64,000 bases of DNA from Sweltsa coloradensis (GCA_024449915.1 JAMZAV010000809.1:1-64000); one strand, 5' to 3'; shown: positions 22,290 to 33,775, numbered from the stretch's first letter. Translations and numbers: made by a program. Notes: a model not told the origin generated them from the letters alone.

Positions 22290-23245
22290 TCCATGTCTAA
22301 TTGACGACTCGAAATGGGCGGAGCTTAAAACGATCGATAGGTCACGTGACTATAGTATTGGTTATAAATCCTTATTTCACAAGTTGGCGCCTGCTGAACG
22401 GCGCATCACTTATCACGCTCTAACTTTTATTCTATTCATTATTTAGACAACACTTAAATGAATAATATTTAGCAAACATATCATTCCTTGTAATAGCGAT
22501 TATTTCGATTTTTTTGACCAAGTCGTTAGCTTGTTATAACAATGTACGCATCACACAAGTGAAAATTATCAATGACTTAAGTTTTCTCATTAATTAATTT
22601 GACAAAAAACTACTGATCGGATTTCGACAAGGATTCTTTGTAAAAATTCATCAGACTGTTTAGACAAGAAATAAACAAACTTCCTAGATAGAAAGTGCAC
22701 TGAACGAAAATTTACAGCATAGAGCTAATATACAGCGTGACCTTTTTCACGGCTCATCACGCACGTCAAGAGTGCGTATTTTAGATAAAAACACATACAC
22801 TGCATATTACTCTATGCTGCAAAGTTTCGTTCAGTGCACTTTCTATCTAGAAAGTTAGTTTATTTCTTGTCTAAAAAGTCTGGTGCATATTTTTAAAGAG
22901 GTCTTGTCGAAATCCGATCAGTAGTTTTTTGTCAATAAATTATTGAGAAAACTTTAGTTATTGATAATTTTCACATGAATGATGCGTACATTCTTATAAC
23001 AAGCTAACGACTGTGTCAAAAAAATCGAAAAAATCGCTATTACAAAGAATGATATATTTGCTAAATATTATTCATTTAACTATTGTCCAAATAATGAATA
23101 GAATAAAAGTTAGAGCGTGATAAGTATTGCGCCGTGAAGCAGGCGTCAGCTTGCGAAATGAGGATTTATACCCACTAATTCTGCCATGTTCCCTCGTGAC
23201 GTCAGGAGGCGGGTACAATTCAAGTCGTCAATTCAAGGAACTAAT
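22290..23245. mobile_element. large palindrome (foldback), arms about 430 bp
   Basis: Left arm about 22290-22735, right arm about 22800-23245. Shared inverted words include ATAGAAAGTGCACTGAACGA, GTCGAAATCCGATCAGTAG, ATAACAAGCTAACGAC and TTAGAGCGTGATAAGT. The loop is about 65 bp. Arms differ at several per cent, so it can form a long but imperfect hairpin. No ORF, no clear target duplication. Confidence 0.8.
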
Positions 23246-23422
23246 TGTACAAAAACACGTATATCTCACTCTTAGGGAACAATTGTATAGCAAACTGAGC
23301 CAAAAACCGCATTTCCGAGTGCCGATATAATATGATATTGATAGAACTAAATAGTAAATAGATAAATCCTAATAAGTCGACTATAATACATCAAAGTTGA
23401 AATTCATTTCATGATTGGGCCA

Positions 23423-23790
23423 TCAAATTCCAACTCGCAACCTCCTCGTCGTTTGGCCCGTGATTAGGGGAGTTCTTCTCTCTGAAACTAATGGCGAGCT
23501 CTGGGTCATCGTCGGGGAACTTTCCCCTTCCCTTTGACTACCTCCCCGACGGCGACGACAATGACAACACGGACGGATGATGACACAGACAGAGACGACC
23601 ACGACGTGGGGGAACCCCTGCCCTCCCCATACGCTTGTGTCTGGTTCTGACCAGCACAGGCCTGTCCACCCCTTGTCCCCCCGCGTCATCCCTTACGTCC
23701 CTCCCTTCGTCTCGATTAGCCAAGTTGCACAAATATGAGACGTTAAGCAATATCCAATCAATCAATTTCATGATTGATGACATCAAATTC
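23423..23790 (-). repeat. right copy of the 350-bp inverted pair
   Basis: Reverse complement of 19865-20215. Ends at AAGCAATATCCAATCAATCA. Lies 3.2 kb from its partner, with foldbacks and a MITE between them. Confidence 0.7.
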
Positions 23791-25352
23791 ATTCATTCAA
23801 AAATATCATTTCAGTAAGTAAGACCCCCCCCCCCCCCCCCCCCAAATACAAAAATTTGTGAACTAGGAAATGCTCAGTTGGATGCGTTGATAAGCGAGCA
23901 CGTGCTATAGCTAGACCCACATTGCACATTTTTTTTAAATTTGTAAATTTGCGACGTTCGCTGTCCACGGAGCCATGTTTCCAATATTTTTTATTATTGG
24001 CAAGGTATTTGAGTAAACCCGTGGGTAAACCTTTACTTTGTGGATAAAATCCACCGCCATCTAGAGGACCTTGACACCATTTCTTTGGGAAAACTATTTT
24101 AACTCTTTGGTAACAAATAATACACTGCTTCCTCGATAGTATTTTGATTACTTCTAGGTGGCAGTGCATAGTGGCCAGCAACTTCGTGCGACTTTTCGTT
24201 GCCATGGTAACGTTACTTTAGTTAAAATGTAATTTCCATCTACACTACTTATCGGATCAAAATAAAATTAACATATTCGTGACCGGACGGACATTCTAAA
24301 TGATTTGGCCACCTCAGATTTTGTCGCCGTTTAGTTTGAAAAAACAACTTTCGATTAACTTTAATGTAACTTTGTAACTTTTTGAACGATTTTGCCACAA
24401 AACTAATTAGTCAGGGGAATAAGCGGCATATTATAGAGAAATTAGGCAAAAAATGATACAGGTAACAAATTTTACAGTGGGATAGGTATGAGTATAACGA
24501 TCAATTTTTGGGGCGGCCACAAATTTTAGTCCCCATAGAGTGTCCACCAGTGAGATCTGAATTTTGACTTTTAAATATTTTTTTACGAAGTTTCTGGGCG
24601 ATTTATGACTAAATACTAATATACATATTGGTGGAGATGCTGTTTTACATACTGAAAAAAAAAGTCAAAAATTTAAATTCACAGAAAACAAAATGGCGGC
24701 CAATTGAATTTTGAGACATTAATACTTTGGCTGTGATTATAAGACAAGATATTATAGATACGGGAAAAATATTTGACACAGTGATGTACATGACGATAAC
24801 AATCAGCTTTAGGGGCGGATCCAAAATGGCGTCCCCATATCATGACCACCAGTGACATTTTACTTATTCAACATAAATTGTGCTATAACTCGCTTAAAAG
24901 GGATTTACTGATAAAAATAAGAACTCTACCACTACTTAAAGTATATTTTATATTGCTAATAAATATAAAAGAGAAAAAAGTATACAAAAGTCATCAAAAT
25001 CCAACATGGCGGCCTATTACTTATAGACCTGTGGCATTGACGGAGATAGCCAAGGAAAACTTTGCTTTATTTATAAAAGCATAAAATACGTATATTGACT
25101 CAGCATAACCTGAAAGTGATTTAAGGCAATTAGCCCACTCAAAAATGTTCCCATGGAACCCCTAAAATCCAAGATGGCTGCCAAAAAATGAAACTTTTCT
25201 CAATATAGTCCGATTTGTCTCATTTTCATTTGATGAGTGTAATTTCATGTGCTGAATAGATATTTAAGGTTAAAACTAAAGTTTTTTATTTGGAAGCCAC
25301 TAAAATCTAAGATGGAGGCCTAAAGAAGGAAATTTGTTATTTATTCCTGGAT

Positions 25353-25557
25353 TGTGGTGAATGACTTGTATTCCCCGCCACTTATGATGATGGCAGTGTG
25401 CCCAGCCATATACCATAGTCAAGGCGGTGACTTTCCCAGCACCATCTTGGATGCAGTCCTGAGGCAGGTCATGTCATGATTGTATGTGTTTAGCTTTAGT
25501 GTCTTCATTAAATATGTTTCCCAACATGGATATGTATTATTCTTTGCGTATATCACA
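25353..25557 (+). repeat. 5' LTR
   Basis: Starts TGTGGTGAATGACTTG and ends TTGCGTATATCACA (TG...CA). Short for an LTR but usual for Mag elements. It differs from the 3' copy only around GTGACTTTCCC versus GTGACATTCC. Confidence 0.95.
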
Positions 25558-25558
25558 A

Positions 25559-25577
25559 TGGCGACGAGGATGGGATT
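25559..25577 (+). promoter_or_regulatory. primer-binding site, tRNA-Ser(GCT)
   Basis: TGGCGACGAGGATGGGATT, one base after the LTR, is complementary to CCA plus the 3' end of animal tRNA-Ser(GCT), which I recall as ending AATCCCATCCTCGTCG. All 19 bases match. Minus-strand DNA synthesis would start here. Confidence 0.85.
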
Positions 25578-25674
25578 TTTTGAAGGCACCAGGTCAGTAG
25601 GCTATGAGATTTAGCATCTACTTGCCATACCTAGGCTAGGCCCTAGGCCCTAGTCCTGCTGTGTTTTTGCTACC

Positions 25675-26390
25675 ATGGCTCCTCCTCCTACAGTCCAGCC
25701 TGTCTATCTGGGTATGTGTGGCACATGCCCAGAGCTGGTAAAGGAGGACCTGGAAGAGTGGTCTATTTTTAAAGAAAAACTTGGTTTTTATTTTGTGGCT
25801 AATGGCATCACAGACGATGACCGGAAGCGGGCTATCCTGTTTGCCAACACAGGGGACATAGTTTACAGAAGCATACGGAAGCTATGTGACCCAACCACAG
25901 TATCGTATGCAAAAGCTATAGAGACTTTGGATAATCATTTCCGTCCCAAGACAAATGTATGGGTCAGCAGAGCAGTGTTCAGTGGGCGAACACAAAAGCC
26001 CGGCGAATGCTTCAAAGATTTTGTTGCCGAGCTGCGTCTGCTAGCAAAAGATTGCGATTTTGCAGATTTAGACAAAGATTTGCTGCAACAAATGCTGTTA
26101 GGCATGCGAGACATGCGTCTTAAGGAGACGTTGTTTAGCACTGAAGATCTCACATGTGTTAAAGTGTATGATCGTGCCGTAGCAGCGGAGACCGCAAAGA
26201 TCAACATGGCGAAGTTTGCAAGGGCCAGGTTAGTGGTGCGTTTGCTCAACCTCAGGCAGCTGCTGTTCATCAGGCCTCAGGGTCTGGTTATAGGCCTAAG
26301 GGGAGCAAAGGTGGTGGGAATAGGCCTAGGCCTAGGCCTACTAGTCCGACCACGGATAGGTCTTGCTACTCATGTGGATCGGGGGACCAC
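25675..26390 (+). pseudogene. gag (capsid part), broken
   Basis: Opens MAPPPTVQPVYLGMCGTC and runs through a capsid-like domain (VSYAKAIETLDNHFRPK, GECFKDFVAELRLLAKDC, AETAKINMAKFA) for about 185 residues. The frame then shifts by one base near 26220-26260, and the Gly/Lys/Arg-rich basic region continues in another frame up to the zinc knuckles. The rest of this frame is noise. Confidence 0.8.
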
Positions 26391-26865
26391 ATGAAGTCCA
26401 ATTGCCCGTACCAGAAGTACAGGTGCAATTATTGCCGGCAAGTGGGACATCTAGTCCGGATGTGTCCCAAGAAAAAGCACGACCCAGCCGCCCAGGCCGC
26501 AGTGTCGCAACCACGTCCAGGATATTTACGTGGGGGAAATTCACGAGGAAGCAAGCAAGGCTCGGCTCACCAGGTGGTGGAAGAAAATAGCGAGCCTAAC
26601 CATGATTTCTCTGGTCTTTTTCAGTGTACCGGTAAGGCTGGTCCAGTCCCTCCGCCGATTACGGTGTCTGTTCTGATTAATAATCAACCTCTGGTTATGG
26701 AGGTAGACTCAGGTGCGGCATACACACTCATTGGGAGTGATTTGTATGAGGCGCAGTTTTCTACGATTCCATTATCATCACCGAGTGTTCATCTTAGAAC
26801 CTGGTCGAAGGAAAAACTGCTGGTGAAAGGTGCTTTCACTTCTTTAGTGGCAGTTCAAAGGTCAC
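26364..26865 (+). pseudogene. gag zinc knuckles and aspartic protease
   Basis: Two CCHC knuckles, CYSCGSGDHMKSNC and CNYCRQVGHLVRMC (26364-26465), followed by a basic linker and a retropepsin core VMEVDSGAAYTLIG (Asp-Ser-Gly at about 26706). A frameshift near 26865 separates this from the polymerase frame. The knuckles bind genomic RNA; the protease would cut Gag-Pol. Confidence 0.8.
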
Positions 26866-26868
26866 TCG

Positions 26869-27657
26869 GTGGAGTTGCAAGTAGTTGTTATGTCGCAGCA
26901 AGGTCCTGCTTTAATGGGTCGTAATTGGTTTGATGCTTTGGGTATTATTGTAGATGGTGTCCAATATGTCTCTAAGGTAGATTCTTTGCCGGCACCATCT
27001 GAGGGTAAATCAACTGTGACATCTATTCCATTGTATCTGCAAGATTTTCATTGTGTGTTCCAGCCGGGGTTGGGCAAGTACATTGGTCCTCCAGCCCACA
27101 TCTACCTAAAGTCGGGAGCTGTTCCTGTTTTCCGTAAAGCTAGGCCTGTGCCGTTTGCTCTTCAGTCTAGAGTGAGCCAGGAAATCGACAAAATGGTAGA
27201 ATCAGGTGTTCTTGTTCCAGTCACTCACTCTGAGTGGGCAACACCGACTGTTAATGTGAAAAAGCGGGATGGAAGTATTCGCATTTGTGGGGATTTTTCC
27301 GGAACGGTCAACCCGTCATGTGACCGGGAAATCTATCCGCTTCCCACAACTGACGAACTCCTAAGTAAGCTTTCAGGAGGTAAGCTATTTACCAAGATTG
27401 ACCTCTCTCAAGCTTTTTTACAGGTGTCTGTTGATGAGGAAACTTCAAATGTTCTGACACTGAATACCCATCGCGGACTGTTCCGCATGACACGACTAAG
27501 TCCTGGACTGTCGTCAGCGCCCGCGTATTTCCAGCGTCTGACCGAGTCGCTTCTAGCAGACTTAGAGGGGGTTCTTGTGTTTCTAGATGATCTTCTGGTA
27601 AAGGGTAGCAATAAAAAGGAACTAGCTGAACGTGTTCGGAAGGTGGTTTCTCTCGCC
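26869..27657 (+). pseudogene. reverse transcriptase
   Basis: Contains the protease-RT linker and the RT palm: VKKRDGSIRICGDFSGTVNP, KIDLSQAFLQVSVDE, LFRMTRLSPGLSSAPAYFQ and the active-site box FLDD (27580-27591) in place of the usual Y-x-DD. The frame ends early in the thumb (RVRKVVSLA) because of a one-base shift near 27640. All recognisable catalytic Asp residues are kept. Confidence 0.85.
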
Positions 27658-28537
27658 TAAATGATGTTGGCTTACGCGTTCGCCTAGACAAGTGTTCGTT
27701 TGCAGTCCCTGCTATCGAATATGTAGGCTACCACATTTCTGCCAACGGGATCAAGCCAATGGATAGTAAGATTGGTCAGTTACTGGATATACCTTCACCT
27801 ACTTGTCGGGAAGAACTTCAGGCGTTCCTAGGCTTCATAAATTACTATGATCGGTTCTTTCCCGATAAGGCGACTCGTTTCCATCCCCTTTACCAGCTGC
27901 TTCATACCTCGGACAACGCAACCTGGAAGTGGGGTGAGTCGGAAGAGGCGTGCATTAAGTATGCTCATAAAGTCATGACTTCTGGTGAGGTACTTATGCA
28001 TTTCAACCCTAAGTTACCGATTGTTCTGGCTGCGGATGCTTCACCTTTTGGTGTGGGAGCAGTGCTATCCCATGTTTTGGCAAACGGAGAGGAGCGCCCA
28101 GTGGCGTATGCCTCGCGAACTCTCCGAGCCAGCGAGAAGAACTACTCTCAACTTGATCGGGAGGGTTGGCGGTAATTTTTGGGGTATCCAAGTTCCACAT
28201 GTATTTATATGGACGTAATTTCAAAATTCTTACGGACAACAAGCCGTTGTGTGGAATTTTCAGGTCCGATCGCCCGATTCCAGATGTTGTTTCACCACGC
28301 ATGCTGCGTTGGTGTCTAATGCTAAGCAAGTATCAATATCAATTGCAGCAGCGACCAGGTAAACTGCACTGCAATGCAGACTATTTGAGCAGGTTACCTT
28401 TGGCTAATGCTGTTTGTGAGGAATTTCCTGAGCCAGCGGAGTTCTGCTTTTTGAGGAAGCCCCGTCTCTATCCCCACTCACGGCACAAGCTATCGCTAAG
28501 GCTACCAGTGAGGACCCAATTCTGTCCCAGGTCTTAG
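27640..28537 (+). pseudogene. RT thumb and RNase H, broken
   Basis: First part (to 28175) reads the thumb (EELQAFLGFINYYDRFFPD) and the RNase H start (VLAADASPFGVGAVLSHV, EERPVAYASRTL, YSQLDREG). A frameshift near 28165 moves the rest (FGVSKFHMYLYGRNFKILTD, NADYLSRLPL) to another frame. Both halves are conserved at the residue level. Confidence 0.8.
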
Positions 28538-28620
28538 GTCATGTATTACATGGTCGTACCTATTCAGGTGATGTTGAAGTTGAGAAGTACCTGTCACATA
28601 ATCATGGACATCTGTCGGTA

Positions 28621-29826
28621 ATGCAGGGGTGTGTGTTGCGAGGCAATCGTGTTGTCATTCCGCCCGTACTTCGTCCATCAGTTCTTAAACTTCTACACAA
28701 GGTACACCAGGGTATTGTCCGTACTAAGGCCCTAGCACGCAGCTATGTCTGGTGGCCAGGTATAAGTGAGGACATAGAGTTGTTAGTTAAATCATGCGAA
28801 GCCTGTTCGTTAGTCCAGCGTGACCCTCAGCGGGCCCCGGTTGTTTCATGGTCTGCCCCTGAGCGGGTCTGGTCTCGCTTGCATTTAGATTTCGCTGGTC
28901 CAACTCATGGCCACACTTTCCTCATTTGTGTAGATGCTACCTCAAAGTGGATCGAGGTAGCAGATACCGTGGGCTCAATGTCATCGGTGACAACAATTGG
29001 ATTCCTGCGTTCCTGGTTCGCAACGCATGGAATTCCTGATCAATTGGTAACGGACAATGGACCAGCTTTCCGGTCCACCGAATTTGAAGAGTTCTGCCAA
29101 GCTAATGGCATTCGACATACTCTCAGTGCCCCGTACAAGCCAGCGACAAATGGCCAGGCAGAGAGAGCCGTCCAGACTGTCAAGAACCTTTTAAAGAAGC
29201 TTTCGCCTACAAGTTGGAGGCGCGAACTCGCTGGCATTCTCCTCATGCTACACACAACTCCTAGTACAACCACAGGACGTGCTCCGTGTGAGATGCTTAT
29301 GGGTCGCCGGATTCGCTCGCTTATTGATCGACTTCATCCGGCATCAGCTCCTCGATCTCCAAGCGTCCCATTGCCGCAAGCTCGTTCATTTGCTGTGGGT
29401 CAGCGGGTGTACTATCGTTCCTACAAGCCTGGAGAGCGGTGGTTGCCGGGAGTAATACTTTCCGTTGAAGGCCCAAGAAACCTTCGAGTTGTCGGGGAGA
29501 ATGGTGAGGTGGAGCATAGACATATCGATCAGGTTGTCTCGCGTCTTGCCGATCCGGCTGAAGTTTTGCCTGCAATCGTGCCAGCAGACTCTGCTGAAAA
29601 TCCTTTTGCTGCCTCTGCCCTTGCAGAAGAAGTTGCTGAGCCACTTTCACCTGATCCTGATGGTGAATTAATGCCGACTCCGCCTACACCGGCTGGTCGC
29701 AGAGTCCATGGTCAGCCATCTCCTGCTCGCAGTGGATCCCAACAATCAGGTTCAACTCCAGCGCAACGCAGCTCCAAGCGCGATCGTAACAAGCCAACCT
29801 ATCTCAAGGATTTTGTAACTGTTTAA
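28621..29826 (+). pseudogene. integrase, longest intact frame of the element
   Basis: 401 codons open. Zinc-binding region (LHKVHQG ... SCEACSLVQ), catalytic core with Asp in HLDFAGP (28888), Asp in VTDNGPAFRS (29053) and Glu in GQAERAVQ (29161), i.e. the D,D-35-E spacing. The C-terminal part (VGQRVYYRSYKPGERWLPGV, EHRHIDQVV) resembles the GPY/F module. The tail is Pro/Ser-rich. Shown as pseudogene because the upstream frames it depends on are broken. Confidence 0.85.
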
Positions 29827-30060
29827 TTCAATGGACATTTACCTTGCTAAAATCCTTGTATGTATTCGTTTCATTTGTTGTTTATTTCTTACTGTCTTAA
29901 TATCTTATTCCTGCATAATGTTACTTGTATTGATATACTTACTGACTTAATTGACATATGTGTTTGTCTTAGTTCTTGTTATGTTGTTTATCTTATTCTT
30001 GCGTAATTTTCATGTGAATTTAAATTCTTGTTGACATTTTTGACATGTGTGTTTAAATTT

Positions 30061-30073
30061 CGAGGGGAAAGGT
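30061..30073 (+). promoter_or_regulatory. polypurine tract
   Basis: GAGGGGAAAGG (30062-30072) just before the 3' LTR; one T separates it from the LTR TG. Plus-strand priming site of the Gypsy element. Confidence 0.8.
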
Positions 30074-30277
30074 TGTGGTGAATGACTTGTATTCCCCGCC
30101 ACTTATGATGATGGCAGTGTGCCCAGCCATATACCATAGTCAAGGCGGTGACATTCCAGCACCATCTTGGATGCAGTCCTGAGGCAGGTCATGTCATGAT
30201 TGTATGTGTTTAGCTTTAGTGTCTTCATTAAATATGTTTCCCAACATGGATATGTATTATTCTTTGCGTATATCACA
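30074..30277 (+). repeat. 3' LTR
   Basis: Same as 25353-25557 except for one substitution and one base loss around 30152. Ends TATCACA, followed by TGAAT, the mutated copy of the target duplication. Confidence 0.95.
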
Positions 30278-32124
30278 TGAATGTAATTAAAATTCGGTTT
30301 CTAGGCTTATATTGAGCTAAATTAGTGTAATTTCGAAGTCAAAATAAATAGAAAACATTGTTTTATCCTCATTTCCTACATTATTCAAAACTCAATCCAA
30401 GATGGCGTCCAATTTTTTTAAAATAATTTAGTCTGATTTGAATTATTTTCAATTTATGCATGTACATGGCAGGCGTTGAATACGAATTCATAATACACAT
30501 TTGCATTTTATAATCTAAAGCCTTACCAAAAACCAAAATGGAGGTAAAGAATGTTACTTTTGAAGTTTATGCTCCGATTATTATTTTAAAATTCTACAAA
30601 AGATTTGTATAGATAGCAATGTTTTGTTTATTATGTCGTATTTTTTAAAATCGTAGACAATTAAACTCAAGCTAATGTTAAATTAACCTCAAAATTACAC
30701 TCGACACCGAAATCTATGTATTACCCGAAATTCAATCAAATCGGAGTATAAAATAGCAAAAGTAACATTCTTTACCCCCATTTTGGTTTTTGGTAAGGCT
30801 TAAGATTAAAAATGCAAATGTGTACCATGTATTCGTATTCAACGCCTGCCAAGTACATGCATTAATTAAAAATAATTCAAATCAGACAAAATTATTTTTA
30901 AAAAGTTGGACGCCATATTGGATTGAGTTTTGAGTAATGTAGGAAATGAGGATTAAACAATGTATTCTATAAATTTTGACTTCGAAATTACACTTAGTAG
31001 CTCAATATAAGCGTAGAAACCGAATTTTAATTACATCCAGGAATAAATAACAAATTTCCGACTTTAGGCCTCCATCTTAGATTTTAGTGGCTTCCAAATA
31101 AAAAACTTTAGTTTTAACCTCAAATATTATTCAGCACATGAAATTACACTCATCAAATGAAAATGAGACAAATCGGACTATATTGAGAAAAGTTCCATTT
31201 TTTGGCAGCCATCTTGGATTTTAGGGGTTCCATGAAAACATTTTTGAGTGGGGCTAATTGCCTTAAATCACTTTCAGGTTATGCTGAGTCAATATTTATG
31301 CTTTTATAAATAAAGCAAAGTTTTCCTTGGCTATCTCCGTCTATGCCACAGGTCTATAAGTAATAGGCCGCCATGTTGGATTTTGATGACTTTTGTATAC
31401 TTTTTCTCTTTTATATTTATTAGCAATATAAAATATATTTTAAGTAGTGGTAGAGTTCTTATTTTTTATCAGTAAATCCCTTTTAAGCGAGTTATAGCAC
31501 AATTTATGTTGAATAAGTAAAATGTCACTGGTGGTCTTGATATAGGGACGCCATTTTGGATCCGCCCCTAAAGCTGATTGTTATCGTCATGTTCATCCCT
31601 GTGTAAAATATTATTCCAGTATCTATAATATCTTGTCTTAAAATCACAGCCAAAGTATTGATGTCTCAAAATTCAATTGACCGCCATTTTGTTTTTTGTG
31701 AATTTAAATTTTTGACTTTTTTTTTCAGTATGTAAAACAGCATCTCACCAATATGTATATTAGTATTTAGTCATAAATCGTCCAGAAACTTCGTAAAAAA
31801 ATATTTAAAAGTCAAAATTCAGATCTCACTGGTGGACACTCTATGGGGACCAAAATTTGTGGCCGCCCCAAAAATTGATCGTTATACTCATACCTATCCC
31901 ACTGTAAAATTTGTTGCCTGTATCATTTTTTGCCTAATTTTTCCGCTTATTCCCCTGACTAAATGGCATTCAATCCAGATCGAAGCTTGCGGATGGTCCA
32001 AATTTCAACTCGATCCGAGCCTCCGTTCGAACGTTATGGCGAGACATACAAACAAAACAAAAAAAAAAAAAAACAAAACCAGTGACTATTTTTTCCGGCA
32101 GAGTCAAATGGAAAAGCTTGCTTA

Positions 32125-32470
32125 AAAACGGCAGCCAAGCTCTCCTTCAAAAGTCTTTGGCTGTGAATGTTGTGAGATATAGAATTTACTTTTTAAAGTT
32201 CTCGTAACGAACCAAATTCAATGGCCAAGTATTTTTTTTTAGGATTTTGAGTTTAACATTTTTACTTTTTTTTACTACGAAAATGGTTGGCTTGGCGCTC
32301 GTTAACAGGCGAAATGATCTTACTTCTTTTCAATGCGAAACTAGGGAGGAAGAATAAAAAGATTGGCTCAAATTCTATATCTCACAATATTCACAGCCAA
32401 AGACTTTTGAAGGAGAGCTTGGCTGCCATTTTTTACAAATTTTTGTATTTGGGGGGGGATATCACATATT
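32125..32470. mobile_element. foldback, partially deleted copy of the 48147-48646 palindrome
   Basis: Right arm nearly complete (GGTTGGCTTGGCGCTCGTTA, GCGAAATGATCTTACTTC, AGGAGAGCTTGGCTGCC). The left arm keeps only its outer end (AACGGCAGCCAAGCTCTCCT, GGCTGTGAATGTTGTGAGAT) and its inner end near the loop. Confidence 0.7.
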
Positions 32471-32625
32471 TTTGTTGTTTGTTTCATATCAAGGCGTGAA
32501 ATACTTGTATATGAAAATTCAAAGAAAGGGGGAAATTTCAAAATGTAATTTTCCATCTAAATTGCTCGGATGTACGGATAAGACGGAGTTTGATTCACTT
32601 TCTAAATTTTTGTAAGAATTAAATT

Positions 32626-32675
32626 GGTGGCTGCATAGCTCAGTTGGTGAGAGCATAGCCCGGACGGCTAAGGTC
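32626..32675 (+). repeat. truncated tRNA-like SINE head
   Basis: GGTGGCTGCATAGCTCAGTTGGTGAGAGCATAGCC (pieces at 32626-32660) has a clear pol III A box. It stops at CTAAGGTC and runs into the satellite instead of a B box. A complete relative is at 41960. Confidence 0.6.
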
Positions 32676-33775
32676 ATGCCTAATTTCATGCTAATAACTC
32701 ATTAGGTGCCTTCATGGTGAATGCTGGAAATCAAGGTAAAAATAATATAAACTACTAGGGATGGGGGTTGAAAAATGTGGTTTAGGAAATGAGAATAGGC
32801 CGATTGGGTTAAAACACATTAAAACATAATTTTAATAACTAATTTGAATAAAAATTCAATTTTGGGTTAGGGCTATGAATTATTCTAATTTTAGGGGATG
32901 TTTTAGGGGGTGTTGGGGGGAGGGAATATCGCTTGCCTCTCGTCGGATTATTTTTCATATTATTATGTACCATCATACCAAATTTCATGCTGATAACTCA
33001 TTAGGTGCCTTCATTGTGAATGCTGTAAATCAAGGTATAATATAGCCTAACTAAACTATTAGGGATGGGGGTTAAAAAATGTGGTTTAGGAAATGAGAAT
33101 AGGCCGATTGGGTTAAAACACATTAAAACATAATTTTGATAACTAATTTGAATAAAAATTCAATTTTGTGTTAAGAGCTATGAATTATTCCAATTTTAGG
33201 GGATGATTTAGGAGGTGTTGGGGGTAGAATATCGCTTGCCTCTCGGCGGATTATTAATTCTGATATTTGTATCTACCCCATGCCAAATTTCGCGCATGGA
33301 GCTCACGTGTTAGATATTTATTAATGGTTTTGAATTTAAATGGTTTAAATTGTTTTGGTTTTGAAAGCAAAAGTGCATGAGTCTGAGGTACATACAGGTG
33401 TGGTCCAAGTTTCATAGTTCTAACTTCTAAGATGTACCGTTTTCTCTGTAGGCTCTTATTCCTCTCTGTCAGAATCCACATCCAGCCACCCACCCAGCCA
33501 GCCGGAATTTTTTGGACCAAGTTGAGGCACTTTTTTAAGCACAGAACGGGTTATCGGATCGGGCTGATTTTTTTTTGAAGGTCATGGACCACATATCAGG
33601 TCAAAGACCGAGTTTCAAGATGGTAAATATTTTGGGACGGCGTGTGCAGATAGCTGAAAACCCCCCCCATCTCGGGTAGGAGTAAACAGGGTCGAGATAG
33701 TCATCGCCTTCTAAGCAGTCGCGTGCGCTTGGCTGCGGGCAAACGACCGTCACCCTAGATATTGTAGCAGTCCAT
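32676..33775. repeat. satellite (about 295-bp unit) with a fixed 3' flank
   Basis: Two units start at TGCCTAATTTCATGCTAATA (32676) and ATACCAAATTTCATGCTGAT (32975); a third begins at 33282. Each unit has ACTCATTAGGTGCCTTCAT, GGGATGGGGGTTGAAAAATG, GAGAATAGGCCGATTGGGTT and GGAATATCGCTTGCCTCTC. They are followed by about 400 bp (TAGGCTCTTATTCCTCTCTG ... GTGCAGATAGCTGAAAACCC ... GTGCGCTTGGCTGCGGGC) that also follows the second array (50460-50845), so array and flank are one compound repeat. Confidence 0.85.

Larger units (their letters stand above)
25353..30277 (+). mobile_element. Ty3/Gypsy LTR retrotransposon, Mag lineage
   Basis: 4925 bp with two LTRs of 204-205 bp, a tRNA-Ser type primer site, gag with two CCHC knuckles, protease, reverse transcriptase, RNase H and integrase in Gypsy order. 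TSD TGGAT (25348-25352) and TGAAT (30278-30282). Mag/SURL elements are common in echinoderms and use serine tRNA, which fits. The coding region is cut by at least five frameshifts, yet the LTRs differ at only about two positions. Confidence 0.95.
24410..31959. mobile_element. 2.6-kb palindromic DNA transposon, split by a Gypsy element
   Basis: Ends GTCAGGGGAATAAGCGG and its exact complement, flanked by TA on both sides (24408-24409, 31960-31961). The left arm (24410-25352 plus 30278 to about 30580) and right arm (about 30740-31959) are inverted copies over more than 1.2 kb; the loop is about 160 bp. TA duplication suggests Tc1/mariner-type or a related cut-and-paste family. No transposase was recognised, so it would need help in trans. 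Confidence 0.8.
23863..32120 (-). mobile_element. Helentron-like element H7, split by later insertions
   Basis: Begins CTAGGAAATGCTCAGTTGGA after an A. Its body (23863-24407 and 31962-32120) is homologous to 45177-46111 (shared TCTACACTACTTATCGGATC, GTGACCGGACGGACATTCTA, ATTTTGCCACAAAACT, ACTCGATCCGAGCCTCCGTT). The far end near 32110 is decayed (AAAAGCTTGCTT instead of the GAGCGAGCGA motif). The 2.6 kb palindromic transposon is inserted between ACAAAACT and TGGCATTCAATC. Confidence 0.6.

Noticed and set aside
31832..32125. 97-codon open frame
   Set aside because: Crosses the end of the palindromic transposon into H7 sequence; a chance frame in repeats.
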